From contig NZ_LIVX01000009.1 in assembly GCF_001905665.1 (NCBI RefSeq), positions 248,001 to 312,000 on the forward strand: DNA of 64,000 bases. Direction: 5' to 3'. The position numbers and the translations under genes were made by a program. Shown piece after piece: positions 17,410-25,324 of this stretch. Origin of the DNA: Streptomyces sp. CB02261 (GTDB lineage Bacteria > Actinomycetota > Actinomycetes > Streptomycetales > Streptomycetaceae). The notes beneath the pieces are model-generated. The model was given only the letters and a program-made list of their open reading frames with translations. It had not been told where the DNA came from and searched no databases. The stretch's first letter is position 1. Each line of letters starts with the position of its first letter.

Positions 17410-17424
17410 CTGATGGACCGTCAC
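17410..17424. promoter_or_regulatory. Operator 3 of the CTGACGG set (imperfect)
   Basis: CTGATGGACCGTCAC has two departures from the consensus and lies about 64 bases (centre to centre) upstream of operator 2, in the same promoter region. Confidence 0.6.
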
Positions 17425-17430
17425 ATAGCG

Positions 17431-18192
17431 CTAGAAGAGGCTGACCCCGGCCAGCCAGCCGCCGTCGATCACGAACGGCTGCCCCGTGATGTACGCCGAG
17501 TCCTCCCCGGTCAGGAAGAGCGCCAGGAGGGCCACCTCCTCGGGGCGCCCGATCCGCCCGAGCGGCACGAGCTTGCGGTACAGCTCGGCCGTGGCCGCCG
17601 GGTCCACGCCCCCGGGGCTGCTCATGGGGGTGTCGATCGCCCCGGGGCAGACCGCGTTCACCCGAATCCCCCGGGCCGCCAGCTCCAGGGCCGCGACCCG
17701 GGTCAGCCCGAGCACGGCGTGCTTGCTCGCCGCGTAGGCACCGACCCCCGCCATCCCGGTGAGCCCGGTGTACGAGGCGGTGTTGACGATCGTCCCGCCG
17801 CCGGCCGCCGCGATCTCGGGCGCGACCGTCCGGATGCCGAGGAAGCAGCCGGTCTGGTTGACGGAGACGACCGCCTGGAACTCCTCCAGCGGGGTGGCGA
17901 GCAACTCGTTGAAGCGGAGGACGCCCGCGTTGTTGACGAGACCGTCGATCTTCCCGAACCGCTCCTTGGCGGTGTCCACGGCCGCCGTCCAGTCGGCCTC
18001 CCGGGTCACGTCCAGGTGGACGTACACGGCCCGCTTCTCCCCCAGCTCCCCGGCCAGCGCCTCCCCGGCGTCGTCGAGCACGTCCGCGAGGACCACCCGC
18101 GCGCCCTCGGCGGCGAACAGCCGCGCCTCCTGCTCGCCCTGCCCGCGCGCCGCGCCGGTGACGAGGACGACCCGCCCGTCCAGCTTGCCCAT
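17431..18192 (-). CDS. SDR, 3-alpha/20-beta-hydroxysteroid dehydrogenase-like
   Basis: The ATG at 18192 gives 253 residues (a GTG at 18201 sits too close to the AGGAG). Motifs are TGAARGQG near residue 12, the NNAG motif near residue 86, and catalytic YAASK near residue 150. The arrangement (VVLADVLDDAG, HLDVTREADW) is close to that of the Streptomyces 3-alpha/20-beta-hydroxysteroid dehydrogenase family. It follows an LLM gene by 14 bases in one transcript controlled by operator 4. The real substrate is unknown; a cyclic or steroid-like alcohol is plausible. Confidence 0.88.
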   Translation of the reverse strand: MGKLDGRVVLVTGAARGQGEQEARLFAAEGARVVLADVLDDAGEALAGELGEKRAVYVHLDVTREADWTAAVDTAKERFGKIDGLVNNAGVLRFNELLATPLEEFQAVVSVNQTGCFLGIRTVAPEIAAAGGGTIVNTASYTGLTGMAGVGAYAASKHAVLGLTRVAALELAARGIRVNAVCPGAIDTPMSSPGGVDPAATAELYRKLVPLGRIGRPEEVALLALFLTGEDSAYITGQPFVIDGGWLAGVSLF

Positions 18193-18206
18193 GCCTGCCA
18201 CGCTCC

Positions 18207-19127
18207 TCAGTTCAGGTGGGGGGCGACCTCCGTGCCGAAGGCCGCCATCTGGTCGACGAGTTCGGTACGGCTCCGGGAGCGGAACCGGACCTGGATCTGG
18301 TCCACACCCATCTCCCCGTACGCGCGCAGGGAGGCGGCGATCTCCTCCGGCCGGCCGCTCAGGGTGCGCCGGCCGACCGCCCAGCCGGGCGCCCCGACGT
18401 AGAGGGGTTCGGTGATCGCGCCCACCGTGATCGGCTCCGCGATCCCGGCGTCCGCGCGGAGCCGCAGCAGGCGCCGGATCTGTTCGGCGAGCCTGTCGCG
18501 CGGGTCGCCCTGCGGCAGCCAGCCGTCCCCCTTGAGCGCGGCCCGGCGCACGGCGGCCGGGGAGGAGCCCCCGACCCAGAGCGGGACCCGCTCCTGCGCG
18601 GGCCGGGGCAGCTGGCCCAGCTCCTTGAAGGCGAACCGCTCCCCCGAGTGCTCCGGGTACTCCTCGGGCCCGAGCGCCGCCCGCAGCGCGTCGACGGTCT
18701 CGTCGAGCACGGCGCCCCGGCGCGCGAAGTCCACGCCGAGCGCCTCGAACTCCTCCCGCACGTGCCCGGCGCCGACCCCGAGGACCAGCCGGCCGCCGGA
18801 GAGGTGGTCGAGGGTCGCGTACGCCTTGGCGGTGACGAGCGGATGGCGCAGCCCGACGACGGCGACGTGCGAGAGGAGCCGGATCCGCCCGGTGGCGGCG
18901 GCGAGGAAGGAGAGCGTGGCGACCGGGTCGTACCAGACGGTGCTCATGGCCTCGGCGAGCCGGCGCGGGATGGCGACGTGGTCGCAGCTCGCGAGGTAGT
19001 CGAAGCCGTGCGCCTCGGCGGCCCGGGCGACGGCGAGCAGATCACCGGGCCCGGCGTCCGCCTCCCAGGCCTCGGCGTAGAGGGCGGACTGCGACTGGAC
19101 GGGCAGCTGCATCCCGTAGACGACCAT
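18207..19127 (-). CDS. LLM-class F420-dependent oxidoreductase
   Basis: The 306-residue protein carries HGFDYLASCDHVAIPR near residue 40 and AKAYATLDHLSGGRLVLGVGAG near residue 99, typical of the F420-dependent LLM group. The start codon lies 13 bases from a perfect CTGACGG-C-CCGTCAG palindrome, and the SDR gene follows in the same direction. A dehydrogenase/monooxygenase pair acting in sequence on one intermediate is a reasonable inference. Confidence 0.88.
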   Translation of the reverse strand: MVVYGMQLPVQSQSALYAEAWEADAGPGDLLAVARAAEAHGFDYLASCDHVAIPRRLAEAMSTVWYDPVATLSFLAAATGRIRLLSHVAVVGLRHPLVTAKAYATLDHLSGGRLVLGVGAGHVREEFEALGVDFARRGAVLDETVDALRAALGPEEYPEHSGERFAFKELGQLPRPAQERVPLWVGGSSPAAVRRAALKGDGWLPQGDPRDRLAEQIRRLLRLRADAGIAEPITVGAITEPLYVGAPGWAVGRRTLSGRPEEIAASLRAYGEMGVDQIQVRFRSRSRTELVDQMAAFGTEVAPHLN

Positions 19128-19140
19128 GGTGACCCCTTTA

Positions 19141-19155
19141 CTGACGGCCCGTCAG
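19141..19155. promoter_or_regulatory. Operator 4 of the CTGACGG set
   Basis: CTGACGGCCCGTCAG is perfect and lies 13 bases before the LLM start at 19127, where a bound protein would block transcription start. Confidence 0.8.
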
Positions 19156-19220
19156 ATGATGAGTGCCCCATCGTCACCGCCCCCGCCCCATCAGGCAAGG
19201 GCCACGACATGGCCGCCGCC

Positions 19221-19270
19221 GTCGGTCACGGGCGCCACCGTCGGTCACGGCCGCCGCCGTCGGTCACGGG
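19221..19270. repeat. Three direct repeats of GTCGGTCACGG
   Basis: Copies begin at 19221, 19240 and 19260, and the last runs into the 3' end of the amidohydrolase gene. They lie in the gap downstream of that gene; function unknown. Confidence 0.7.
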
Positions 19271-20481
19271 CGCCAGAGGCCGTCCGGGGTCAGGCCGAGG
19301 AGGTCGATCGCGTTGCCGCGGACGATCCGCTCGACGACATCCGGCGGCAGGTGCCCCATCTGGGCCTCACCGACCTCCCGGGACTTGGGCCAGGTGGAGT
19401 CCGAGTGCGGGTAGTCCGTCTCGTACAGGACGTTCCCCGCGCCGATGGCGTCGAGGTTGCGGAGCCCGAAGGCGTCGTCGAAGAAACAGCCGAAGACATG
19501 ACCGGCGAAGAGTTCGGACGGCGGGCGCAGCACCTTCTCGGCGACGCCGCCCCAACCCCGGTTCTCCTCCCAGACGACGTCGGCGCGCTCCAGGATGTAG
19601 GGGATCCAGCCGATCTGGCCCTCCGCGTACATGATCCGCAGGTTCGGGAAGCGCTCGAACTTGCCGCTCATCAGCCAGTCGACCATCGAGAAGCAGCAGT
19701 TAGCGAAGGTGATGGTGGAGCCCACGGCCGGCGGGGCGTCGGCCGAGGTGGACGGCATCCGGCTGGAGGAGCCGATGTGCATGGCGATGACCGTGCCGGT
19801 CTCGTCGCAGGCGCGGAGGAAGGGGTCCCAGTGGTCGGTGTGCACCGACGGGAGCCCGAGGTGCGGCGGGATCTCAGAGAAGGCGACGGCCCGTACCCCG
19901 CGCGCGGCGTTGCGGCGCACCTCGGCGGCGGCGAGTTCCGGGTCCCAGAGCGGGATGAGGGTCAGCGGGATCAGCCGCCCGTGGGCCTCGGGCCCGCACC
20001 ACTCCTCCACCATCCAGTCGTTGTACGCGCGGACGCAGAGCAGCCCGAGCTCGCGGTCGGCCGCCTCCGTGAAGGTCTGCCCGCAGAAGCGGGGGAAGGT
20101 GGGGAAGCAGAGGGCGGACTGGACGTGGTTGACGTCCATGTCGGCGAGCCGGTCGGGGACGGAGTGCGATCCGGGCCTCATCTGCTCGTACGTGATGACT
20201 TCGAGGCGTATCTCGTCGCGGTCGTAGCCGACGGCGGTGTCGAGCCGGGTGAGGGGCCGGTGGAGGTCCTCGTAGACCCACCAGTCGCCGATCGGACCGT
20301 CGTCGCCCTTCTCCCCCATCACCGGGGCGAACTTGCCGCCGAGGAAGGTCATTTCCCTGAGGGGCGCGCGGACGATCCGGGGGCCGGTGTCGCGGAAGCG
20401 TGACGGGAGCCGGTCCCGCCAGACGTGCGGGGGCTCCACGGTGTGGTCGTCCACCGAGATGATCTTCGGGAAGGTCTCCAT
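19264..20481 (-). CDS. Amidohydrolase-2 (ACMSD-fold) family protein
   Basis: The ATG at 20481 gives 405 residues (a GTG at 20490 is possible). The N-terminal SVDDHTVEPP replaces the usual HxH of hydrolases, as seen in a large actinobacterial subgroup of the ACMSD/amidohydrolase-2 family. AMHIGS (middle) and ETDYPHSDS (near residue 355) supply the other metal or catalytic residues. Family members perform decarboxylation or hydrolysis, and several act in aromatic or steroid catabolism. The promoter has the perfect operator 5, 21 bases upstream. Confidence 0.88.
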   Translation of the reverse strand: METFPKIISVDDHTVEPPHVWRDRLPSRFRDTGPRIVRAPLREMTFLGGKFAPVMGEKGDDGPIGDWWVYEDLHRPLTRLDTAVGYDRDEIRLEVITYEQMRPGSHSVPDRLADMDVNHVQSALCFPTFPRFCGQTFTEAADRELGLLCVRAYNDWMVEEWCGPEAHGRLIPLTLIPLWDPELAAAEVRRNAARGVRAVAFSEIPPHLGLPSVHTDHWDPFLRACDETGTVIAMHIGSSSRMPSTSADAPPAVGSTITFANCCFSMVDWLMSGKFERFPNLRIMYAEGQIGWIPYILERADVVWEENRGWGGVAEKVLRPPSELFAGHVFGCFFDDAFGLRNLDAIGAGNVLYETDYPHSDSTWPKSREVGEAQMGHLPPDVVERIVRGNAIDLLGLTPDGLWRP

Positions 20482-20502
20482 GCTTTTCACGGTAGCGCTG
20501 AT

Positions 20503-20517
20503 CTGACGGTCCGTCAG
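20503..20517. promoter_or_regulatory. Operator 5 of the CTGACGG set
   Basis: CTGACGGTCCGTCAG is perfect and lies 21 bases upstream of the amidohydrolase start. The rest of the gap to afsR (20518-20756) contains imperfect GGCGGTGGCACGGG repeats (about 20565-20615) and no gene. Confidence 0.8.
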
Positions 20518-20756
20518 CTAGTGTGCGACGATCGGCGGCCGGGGGCGGGCGCGGAGGGACCTGGGCGGTGGCACGGGCGGTGGCCCGGACGGTGGCACTG
20601 GGCGGTGGCACGGGCTCCGTCGCGGACGACCGTGCCGGGGGCGGCGCCAACGCGGCGTCGTGACGGGCCGTAGTGCGGCCGACCCGATGCTGACGGACCC
20701 CCTCCGGACAAGGCAGACTGTCCAGGGCGAAACCAGCGGTACGGGCAGGGGGAGCG

Positions 20757-23700
20757 ATGGACCGTGAGAACGGGCCGCGAGTTCCGGTGCAGCGGACACC
20801 GACGACGGACGCGGGTGCCGACTCCGGCGGCGCGCGCACGGGTACGGATACGGAGGTGGGCGCCGGCCCTCGCGCCGACGCGGGCACCGACACCGGCGCC
20901 ATGGCCGCGCTCGCCCAGGACAGGGGCCCGGACACCGCCGCCGCGGCCGCGCCCGCGCTCGCCCGTGCCGGAGGCGTCGCCCCCGCCGCCGGGCTCCGCT
21001 TCGCCGTGCTCGGGCCCGTGCGGGCCTGGCGCGACGGGGAGCCCGTACCGACCGGGTCGCCCCAGCAGCGGGCCCTGCTCGCCGCCCTGTTGCTGCGCGG
21101 CGGGCGCACCGCCACCGCGTCCGAGCTGATCGACGCGCTCTGGGGCGAGGAGTCGCCCTCGCAGGCCCTCGCGGCCGTACGGACCTACGCCTCCCGCCTC
21201 CGCAAGGCCCTCGGCCCCGAGGTCCTCGTCAGCGAGTCCGGCGGCTACGCCCTGCGGACCGGCCCCCACGCGCTCGACGTCTCCAGGGCCCAGGAGCTCG
21301 GCGCCGAGGCCGAGAAGCTGCGGGTCTCCGGCGACCGCGCGGGCGCACGCGACCGGCTCGCGGAGGCCCTCGACCTGTGGGACGGCGAGGTGCTGGCCTC
21401 CGTACCCGGCCCGTACGCCGAGACCCAGCGGACCCGCCTGGAGGAGTGGCGGCTCACTCTCCTGGAGACCCGGCTCGACATCGACCTGGAGGTCGGCGCG
21501 CACGCCGAGGCCGTCTCCGAACTGACCGCGCTCACCGCCGCGCACCCGCTGCGCGAGCGGCTCCGCGAGCTGCTCATGCTGGCGCTCTACCGCAGCGGAC
21601 GGCAGGCGGAGGCGCTCGCCGTGTACGCCGACACCCGCCGGCTCCTCGCCGACGAGCTGGGGGTCGACCCCACCCCCGAACTCTCCCGGCTCCAGCAGCG
21701 CATCCTCCAGGCCGACGCCGAGCTCGCCCGCCCGGTCGAGGAGACCGCCCCCGCCGCCGCGCCCGTCGCCCGTCCCGCCCAGCTCCCGGCGACGGTCCCG
21801 GACTTCACGGGCCGGGGCTCCTTCGTACGGGAGCTCGGCGCCCGGCTCGCCACCGCCGAGGGCCAGGTGATGGCGGTGTCGGCGCTCGCGGGCATCGGGG
21901 GCGTCGGCAAGACGACGCTGGCCGTGCACGTGGCCCACGAGGCACGGCCGCACTTCCCGGACGGCCAGCTGTACGTGGACCTCCAGGGCGCCGGTTCACG
22001 CGCCGCGGCGCCGGAGACGGTCCTCGGCTCGTTCCTCCGCGCGCTCGGCACGCCGGACTCGGCGATCCCGGACTCGCTGGACGACCGGGCGGCGCTGTAC
22101 CGGTCGACGCTCGACGGGCGCCGGGTCCTCGTCCTCCTCGACAACGCCCGGGACGCGGCCCAGATCCGCCCGCTGCTGCCCGGCACGGCGGGGTGCGCGG
22201 CCCTGGTGACGAGCCGCATCCGGATGGTCGACCTGGCGGGGGCGCACCTGGTGGACCTGGACGTGATGTCCCCGGAGGAGGCGCTCCAGCTGTTCACCCG
22301 GATCGTCGGCGCGGAGCGGGTGCAGGCCGAGCGGAAGGCGGCCCTGGACGTGGTCGCCGCCTGCGGCTTCCTGCCCCTGGCGATCCGTATCGCCGCGTCC
22401 CGCCTCGCGGCCCGCCGCACGTGGACGGTGTCGGTCCTGGCGGCCAAGCTGGCGGACGAGCGGCGGCGGCTCGACGAGCTGCAGGCGGGCGACCTGGCGG
22501 TGAAGGCGACCTTCGAGCTCGGCTACGGCCAGCTGGAGCCGGCCCAGGCCCGCGCGTTCCGCCTCCTCGGCCTGGCCGACGGTCCGGACATCTCGCTGGC
22601 CGCGGCGGCGGCGGTGCTCGACCTTCCGCTCCGGGACACGGAGGACCTCCTGGAGGCCCTGGTCGACACGTCGCTGGTGGAGTCGGCGGCTCCGGGTCGC
22701 TACCGCTACCACGACCTGGTCCGTCTCTACGCGCGTGCGTGCGCGGACCGCGACGAGCAGCCGCCGTCGGAGAAGGAGGCCGCGCTCTCCCGGCTCCTCG
22801 ACTTCTACCTGTCGACGGCGGCCCGCGTCTACGCGATCGAACGCCCCGGCGACCGGCTGGTGGACCACCTGGAGCCGACGGGCTACGAGGGCCTGACGTT
22901 CACGGACCGCCACGAGGCCCAGGACTGGCTCTACGCCGAGGCCAACTGCCTCCTGGCCACGGTCCGCCAGTCCGCCGCCGCCCCGTCGACCCTGCGCAGG
23001 GCGGTGGACCTGCTGTGGGCGTCCCTCGACCTGGGCGAGTCCGGGGCGAACTCCCGGGAGTTCGAGGCGACGGGGGCGGTCGTGCGCAGCGCCGCCCACG
23101 CCCTCGCGGACGACAGGGCCGAGGGCCGTGCGTACATGGTGCTCGCGGGCGTCCACCACACGGCGGGCCGCTTCGAGGACGCCGACCGCGACGCCGAACG
23201 CGCCCTGCCCCACGCCGACCGGGCCGGCGATCCGGTGCCGGCCTGTTGGTCCGCCAACGCGCGGGGGATCATCGCCCTCTACCAGAACCGCTTCACGGAG
23301 GGCGAGGAGTACCTCACCGCGGCGATCGAACGGTTCCGGGAGATCGGGGACGAGCCGGGCGAGGCGAGTGCCCTGTGCAATCTGTCGCGCATCCACCTGG
23401 CGACGGGGCGGACGTCGAGCGCCATCGCCCTCGCCCGGCAGGGTACGGAGATCTACGACTCGATGGGTCACACGCTGCGGGGCGCCAACGGGCGCTACGC
23501 CCTCGGTCTCGCGCTCACCCAGGACAACCAGCTCTCGGCGGCCGGCGACCGGCTCAGGGAGGCCCTGGCGGTCTTCGCCGACAGCAGGCAGCGGCTGTGG
23601 GAGGGCATGACCCACTTCCGGCTGTCCGAGGTGGACCTCGCGGCCCGGCGCCACGCCCAGGCGGCGTCGAACGCGGAGATGGCCCTCACGGTGCTGCGGG

Positions 23701-23882
23701 GCATCGGCGGCGAGTGGCGGCGGGGCAACGTCCTGACCGTGCTCGGCCGGGCCCTCTTCGGCATCGGCCAGAGCGGCCGGGCGCTGGTCTGCTGGCGGGA
23801 GGCCCTCGGCATCTTCGAGGAGCTCGGGGCCCCGGAGGCGACGGACGTCCGCGCGCTGCTGGCGCCCGCGACGGCCGCGTAG
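20757..23882 (+). CDS. afsR: AfsR-type SARP regulator with NB-ARC and TPR domains
   Basis: The 1041-residue protein starts at an ATG with GGGGGAG upstream. A Gly/Ala/Thr/Asp-rich segment (residues about 10-80) is followed by the OmpR-like DNA-binding and BTAD domains (LRFAVLGPVRAW to about residue 325), an NB-ARC ATPase with P-loop GIGGVGKTT near residue 380, and C-terminal TPR-like helices (about 700-1030). AfsR is a global regulator of secondary metabolism, phosphorylated by AfsK, that activates afsS. The next gene is afsS and afsK is nearby, which confirms the assignment. The low-complexity N-terminal segment appears longer than in the S. coelicolor protein as I recall it. Confidence 0.93.
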   Translation: MDRENGPRVPVQRTPTTDAGADSGGARTGTDTEVGAGPRADAGTDTGAMAALAQDRGPDTAAAAAPALARAGGVAPAAGLRFAVLGPVRAWRDGEPVPTGSPQQRALLAALLLRGGRTATASELIDALWGEESPSQALAAVRTYASRLRKALGPEVLVSESGGYALRTGPHALDVSRAQELGAEAEKLRVSGDRAGARDRLAEALDLWDGEVLASVPGPYAETQRTRLEEWRLTLLETRLDIDLEVGAHAEAVSELTALTAAHPLRERLRELLMLALYRSGRQAEALAVYADTRRLLADELGVDPTPELSRLQQRILQADAELARPVEETAPAAAPVARPAQLPATVPDFTGRGSFVRELGARLATAEGQVMAVSALAGIGGVGKTTLAVHVAHEARPHFPDGQLYVDLQGAGSRAAAPETVLGSFLRALGTPDSAIPDSLDDRAALYRSTLDGRRVLVLLDNARDAAQIRPLLPGTAGCAALVTSRIRMVDLAGAHLVDLDVMSPEEALQLFTRIVGAERVQAERKAALDVVAACGFLPLAIRIAASRLAARRTWTVSVLAAKLADERRRLDELQAGDLAVKATFELGYGQLEPAQARAFRLLGLADGPDISLAAAAAVLDLPLRDTEDLLEALVDTSLVESAAPGRYRYHDLVRLYARACADRDEQPPSEKEAALSRLLDFYLSTAARVYAIERPGDRLVDHLEPTGYEGLTFTDRHEAQDWLYAEANCLLATVRQSAAAPSTLRRAVDLLWASLDLGESGANSREFEATGAVVRSAAHALADDRAEGRAYMVLAGVHHTAGRFEDADRDAERALPHADRAGDPVPACWSANARGIIALYQNRFTEGEEYLTAAIERFREIGDEPGEASALCNLSRIHLATGRTSSAIALARQGTEIYDSMGHTLRGANGRYALGLALTQDNQLSAAGDRLREALAVFADSRQRLWEGMTHFRLSEVDLAARRHAQAASNAEMALTVLRGIGGEWRRGNVLTVLGRALFGIGQSGRALVCWREALGIFEELGAPEATDVRALLAPATAA

Positions 23883-23898
23883 GGCCGTTGGCCAGTAC

Positions 23899-23916
23899 GT
23901 TCATCGTTCGTTTATC
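23899..23916 (+). promoter_or_regulatory. Putative AfsR/PhoP box in the afsS promoter
   Basis: The heptamers GTTCATC (23899-23905) and GTTTATC (23910-23916) form direct repeats 11 bases apart. This spacing is characteristic of SARP sites and PHO boxes, and the afsS promoter of S. coelicolor is the established AfsR/PhoP target. The first promoter-like bases follow downstream. Confidence 0.7.
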
Positions 23917-24015
23917 GCGGCACGGCAAGCTCTGCTGCATGACGATCCGCCGCGTCGGGGGGCAGACGGGTCGCCGATGAGGGCCACACCCGGCAGTACT
24001 AGGGTGACCGGCTCC

Positions 24016-24061
24016 GGAGATTCGTCCAGCCGTCCACGGGGGAACGACTGGACGGATCTCC
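24016..24061 (+). promoter_or_regulatory. Long hairpin in the afsS leader
   Basis: GGAGATTCGTCCAG (24016-24029) pairs with CTGGACGGATCTCC (24048-24061): 14 pairs with one G-T pair and an 18-base loop. It ends 36 bases before the afsS start and may stabilise or attenuate the transcript. Confidence 0.55.
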
Positions 24062-24097
24062 TCACATCTCGGACATCACACGCAGGAGTTGACGAGC

Positions 24098-24343
24098 ATG
24101 ACCGACCCGAAGAAGCAGGACCCGCTCATCACCACCAAGGACATGCACGCCACCTCCGAGCCGGCGGTCGGCGCGATCACCGAGAAGATCACCGGCGGCG
24201 GCCAGGGGGCGTCCGTCACCACCAAGGACATGCACGCCACCTCGGAGCCCGCGATCGACGCGATCACCGAGAAGATCACCGGCGGCCACGAGGAGACCAT
24301 CACCACGATGGACATGCACGCCACGACGGAGCCGGCCAAGTAG
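24098..24343 (+). CDS. afsS: AfsS-like (sigma-like) small repeat protein
   Basis: The 81-residue protein, starting at the ATG at 24098, consists of three near-identical units, TTKDMHATSEPA (twice) and TTMDMHATTEPA, separated by AITEKITGG spacers. S. coelicolor AfsS is a 63-residue protein with TT-x-DNHMP-type repeats, lies just after afsR and activates antibiotic production when AfsR switches it on. Position and repeat architecture support orthology; the core here reads DMHAT rather than DNHMP. The mechanism of AfsS is still unclear. Confidence 0.85.
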   Translation: MTDPKKQDPLITTKDMHATSEPAVGAITEKITGGGQGASVTTKDMHATSEPAIDAITEKITGGHEETITTMDMHATTEPAK

Positions 24344-24512
24344 ACCATTCCCGACGGGGAACGGCCGCGGCGGCGACTTCGGGGGAGCCGCCGGGGCCGA
24401 CCGGGGAGGTCCGGTCGACGGGGGAGCACACGGGCTCGGGGGACACCCGACGGCACCAGGGGGGAGCCGTCCGGGCAGGGCCCGTGCGCAACGCGATCGG
24501 ACCACCGCGAAG

Positions 24513-24538
24513 AGGGGCCGGGCATCCGCCCGGCCCCT
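24513..24538. terminator. Bidirectional terminator after afsS
   Basis: AGGGGCCGGGC and GCCCGGCCCCT form an 11-pair stem with an ATCC loop between convergent afsS and the membrane protein gene. Confidence 0.9.
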
Positions 24539-24553
24539 CCGGCGTACCCGGGC

Positions 24554-25213
24554 TCACCGCGCGTAGGAGCCGAGGCCGATCAGGCAGTACACGTATTCGC
24601 TGACCACGGCGCCGTTCATGGTGTAGCGGTGCGAGAAGGCGTACTGGGTCTTGGGGTTGGAGTTGCAGTTGTCCATGTCCGAGGTGAAGGGGAAGGTCTG
24701 GATCACCTTGTAGTGCGCGTCGGCCGCCGAGCAGGAGACCTCCTCCACGTCGTCGACCGTCTGCGCGGTCGTCGAGTCGGGGAGGGAGCCGTTGAGGCAG
24801 GTGCCCTTGTCGTACGGGTCGGGCTCCTTCTCGGTGGGGGTGGCGGCGGGCGTCGGATCGAGGTCGAGGCTCGGGAACGGCGAGTACGAGAAGGTCGGCA
24901 CCGGGCCCGGGCCGCGCGAGCCGGTCGTGCCGCCGTCCCCGTCGTCCAGAAGTGACACGCCGCCGATGATCGCGCCGATCACGAGGAGGGGGACCAGGCA
25001 GCCGAGGATCCCGGACTTCTTGGCGGGCTGCGCCCCGGCGACCGTGATGCGCAGGTACACCGTGCCGTCGCCGAGCCGGGCCGCGACGAGTTCGCCGTGG
25101 CGGCAGGGGCGGACGGTGAGGTGGGCGGTGCCGGTCGGCAGCTGGACGGGGATGATCACGCCCTGGGCCGCCTGCTGCGGGGTGAGGGTGAGGGGGATCT
25201 CTTGCGTCGACAC
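24554..25213 (-). CDS. Single-pass membrane protein with extracytoplasmic Cys-containing domain
   Basis: The GTG at 25213 has AGGAG eight bases upstream, giving 219 residues. An N-terminal cytoplasmic domain (about 1-70; VIIPVQLPTGTAHLTV) is followed by one transmembrane helix (about 75-95; ILGCLVPLLVIGAII), a Pro/Thr/Asp linker and an outer domain with four cysteines that could form two disulfides. In S. coelicolor an unnamed membrane protein gene lies between afsS and afsK; this is probably its counterpart. Function unknown. Confidence 0.75.
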   Translation of the reverse strand: MSTQEIPLTLTPQQAAQGVIIPVQLPTGTAHLTVRPCRHGELVAARLGDGTVYLRITVAGAQPAKKSGILGCLVPLLVIGAIIGGVSLLDDGDGGTTGSRGPGPVPTFSYSPFPSLDLDPTPAATPTEKEPDPYDKGTCLNGSLPDSTTAQTVDDVEEVSCSAADAHYKVIQTFPFTSDMDNCNSNPKTQYAFSHRYTMNGAVVSEYVYCLIGLGSYAR

Positions 25214-25324
25214 CGGCTGCTCCTGGAGAGGGCGAGGGGAGGTGCGGGACTGCCCATATGACGTGTACACGGAGGGAGTTGGTTGCGGCGGCGGCACGCC
25301 GGGGCGGTCGGCGACCGTCTCGCG

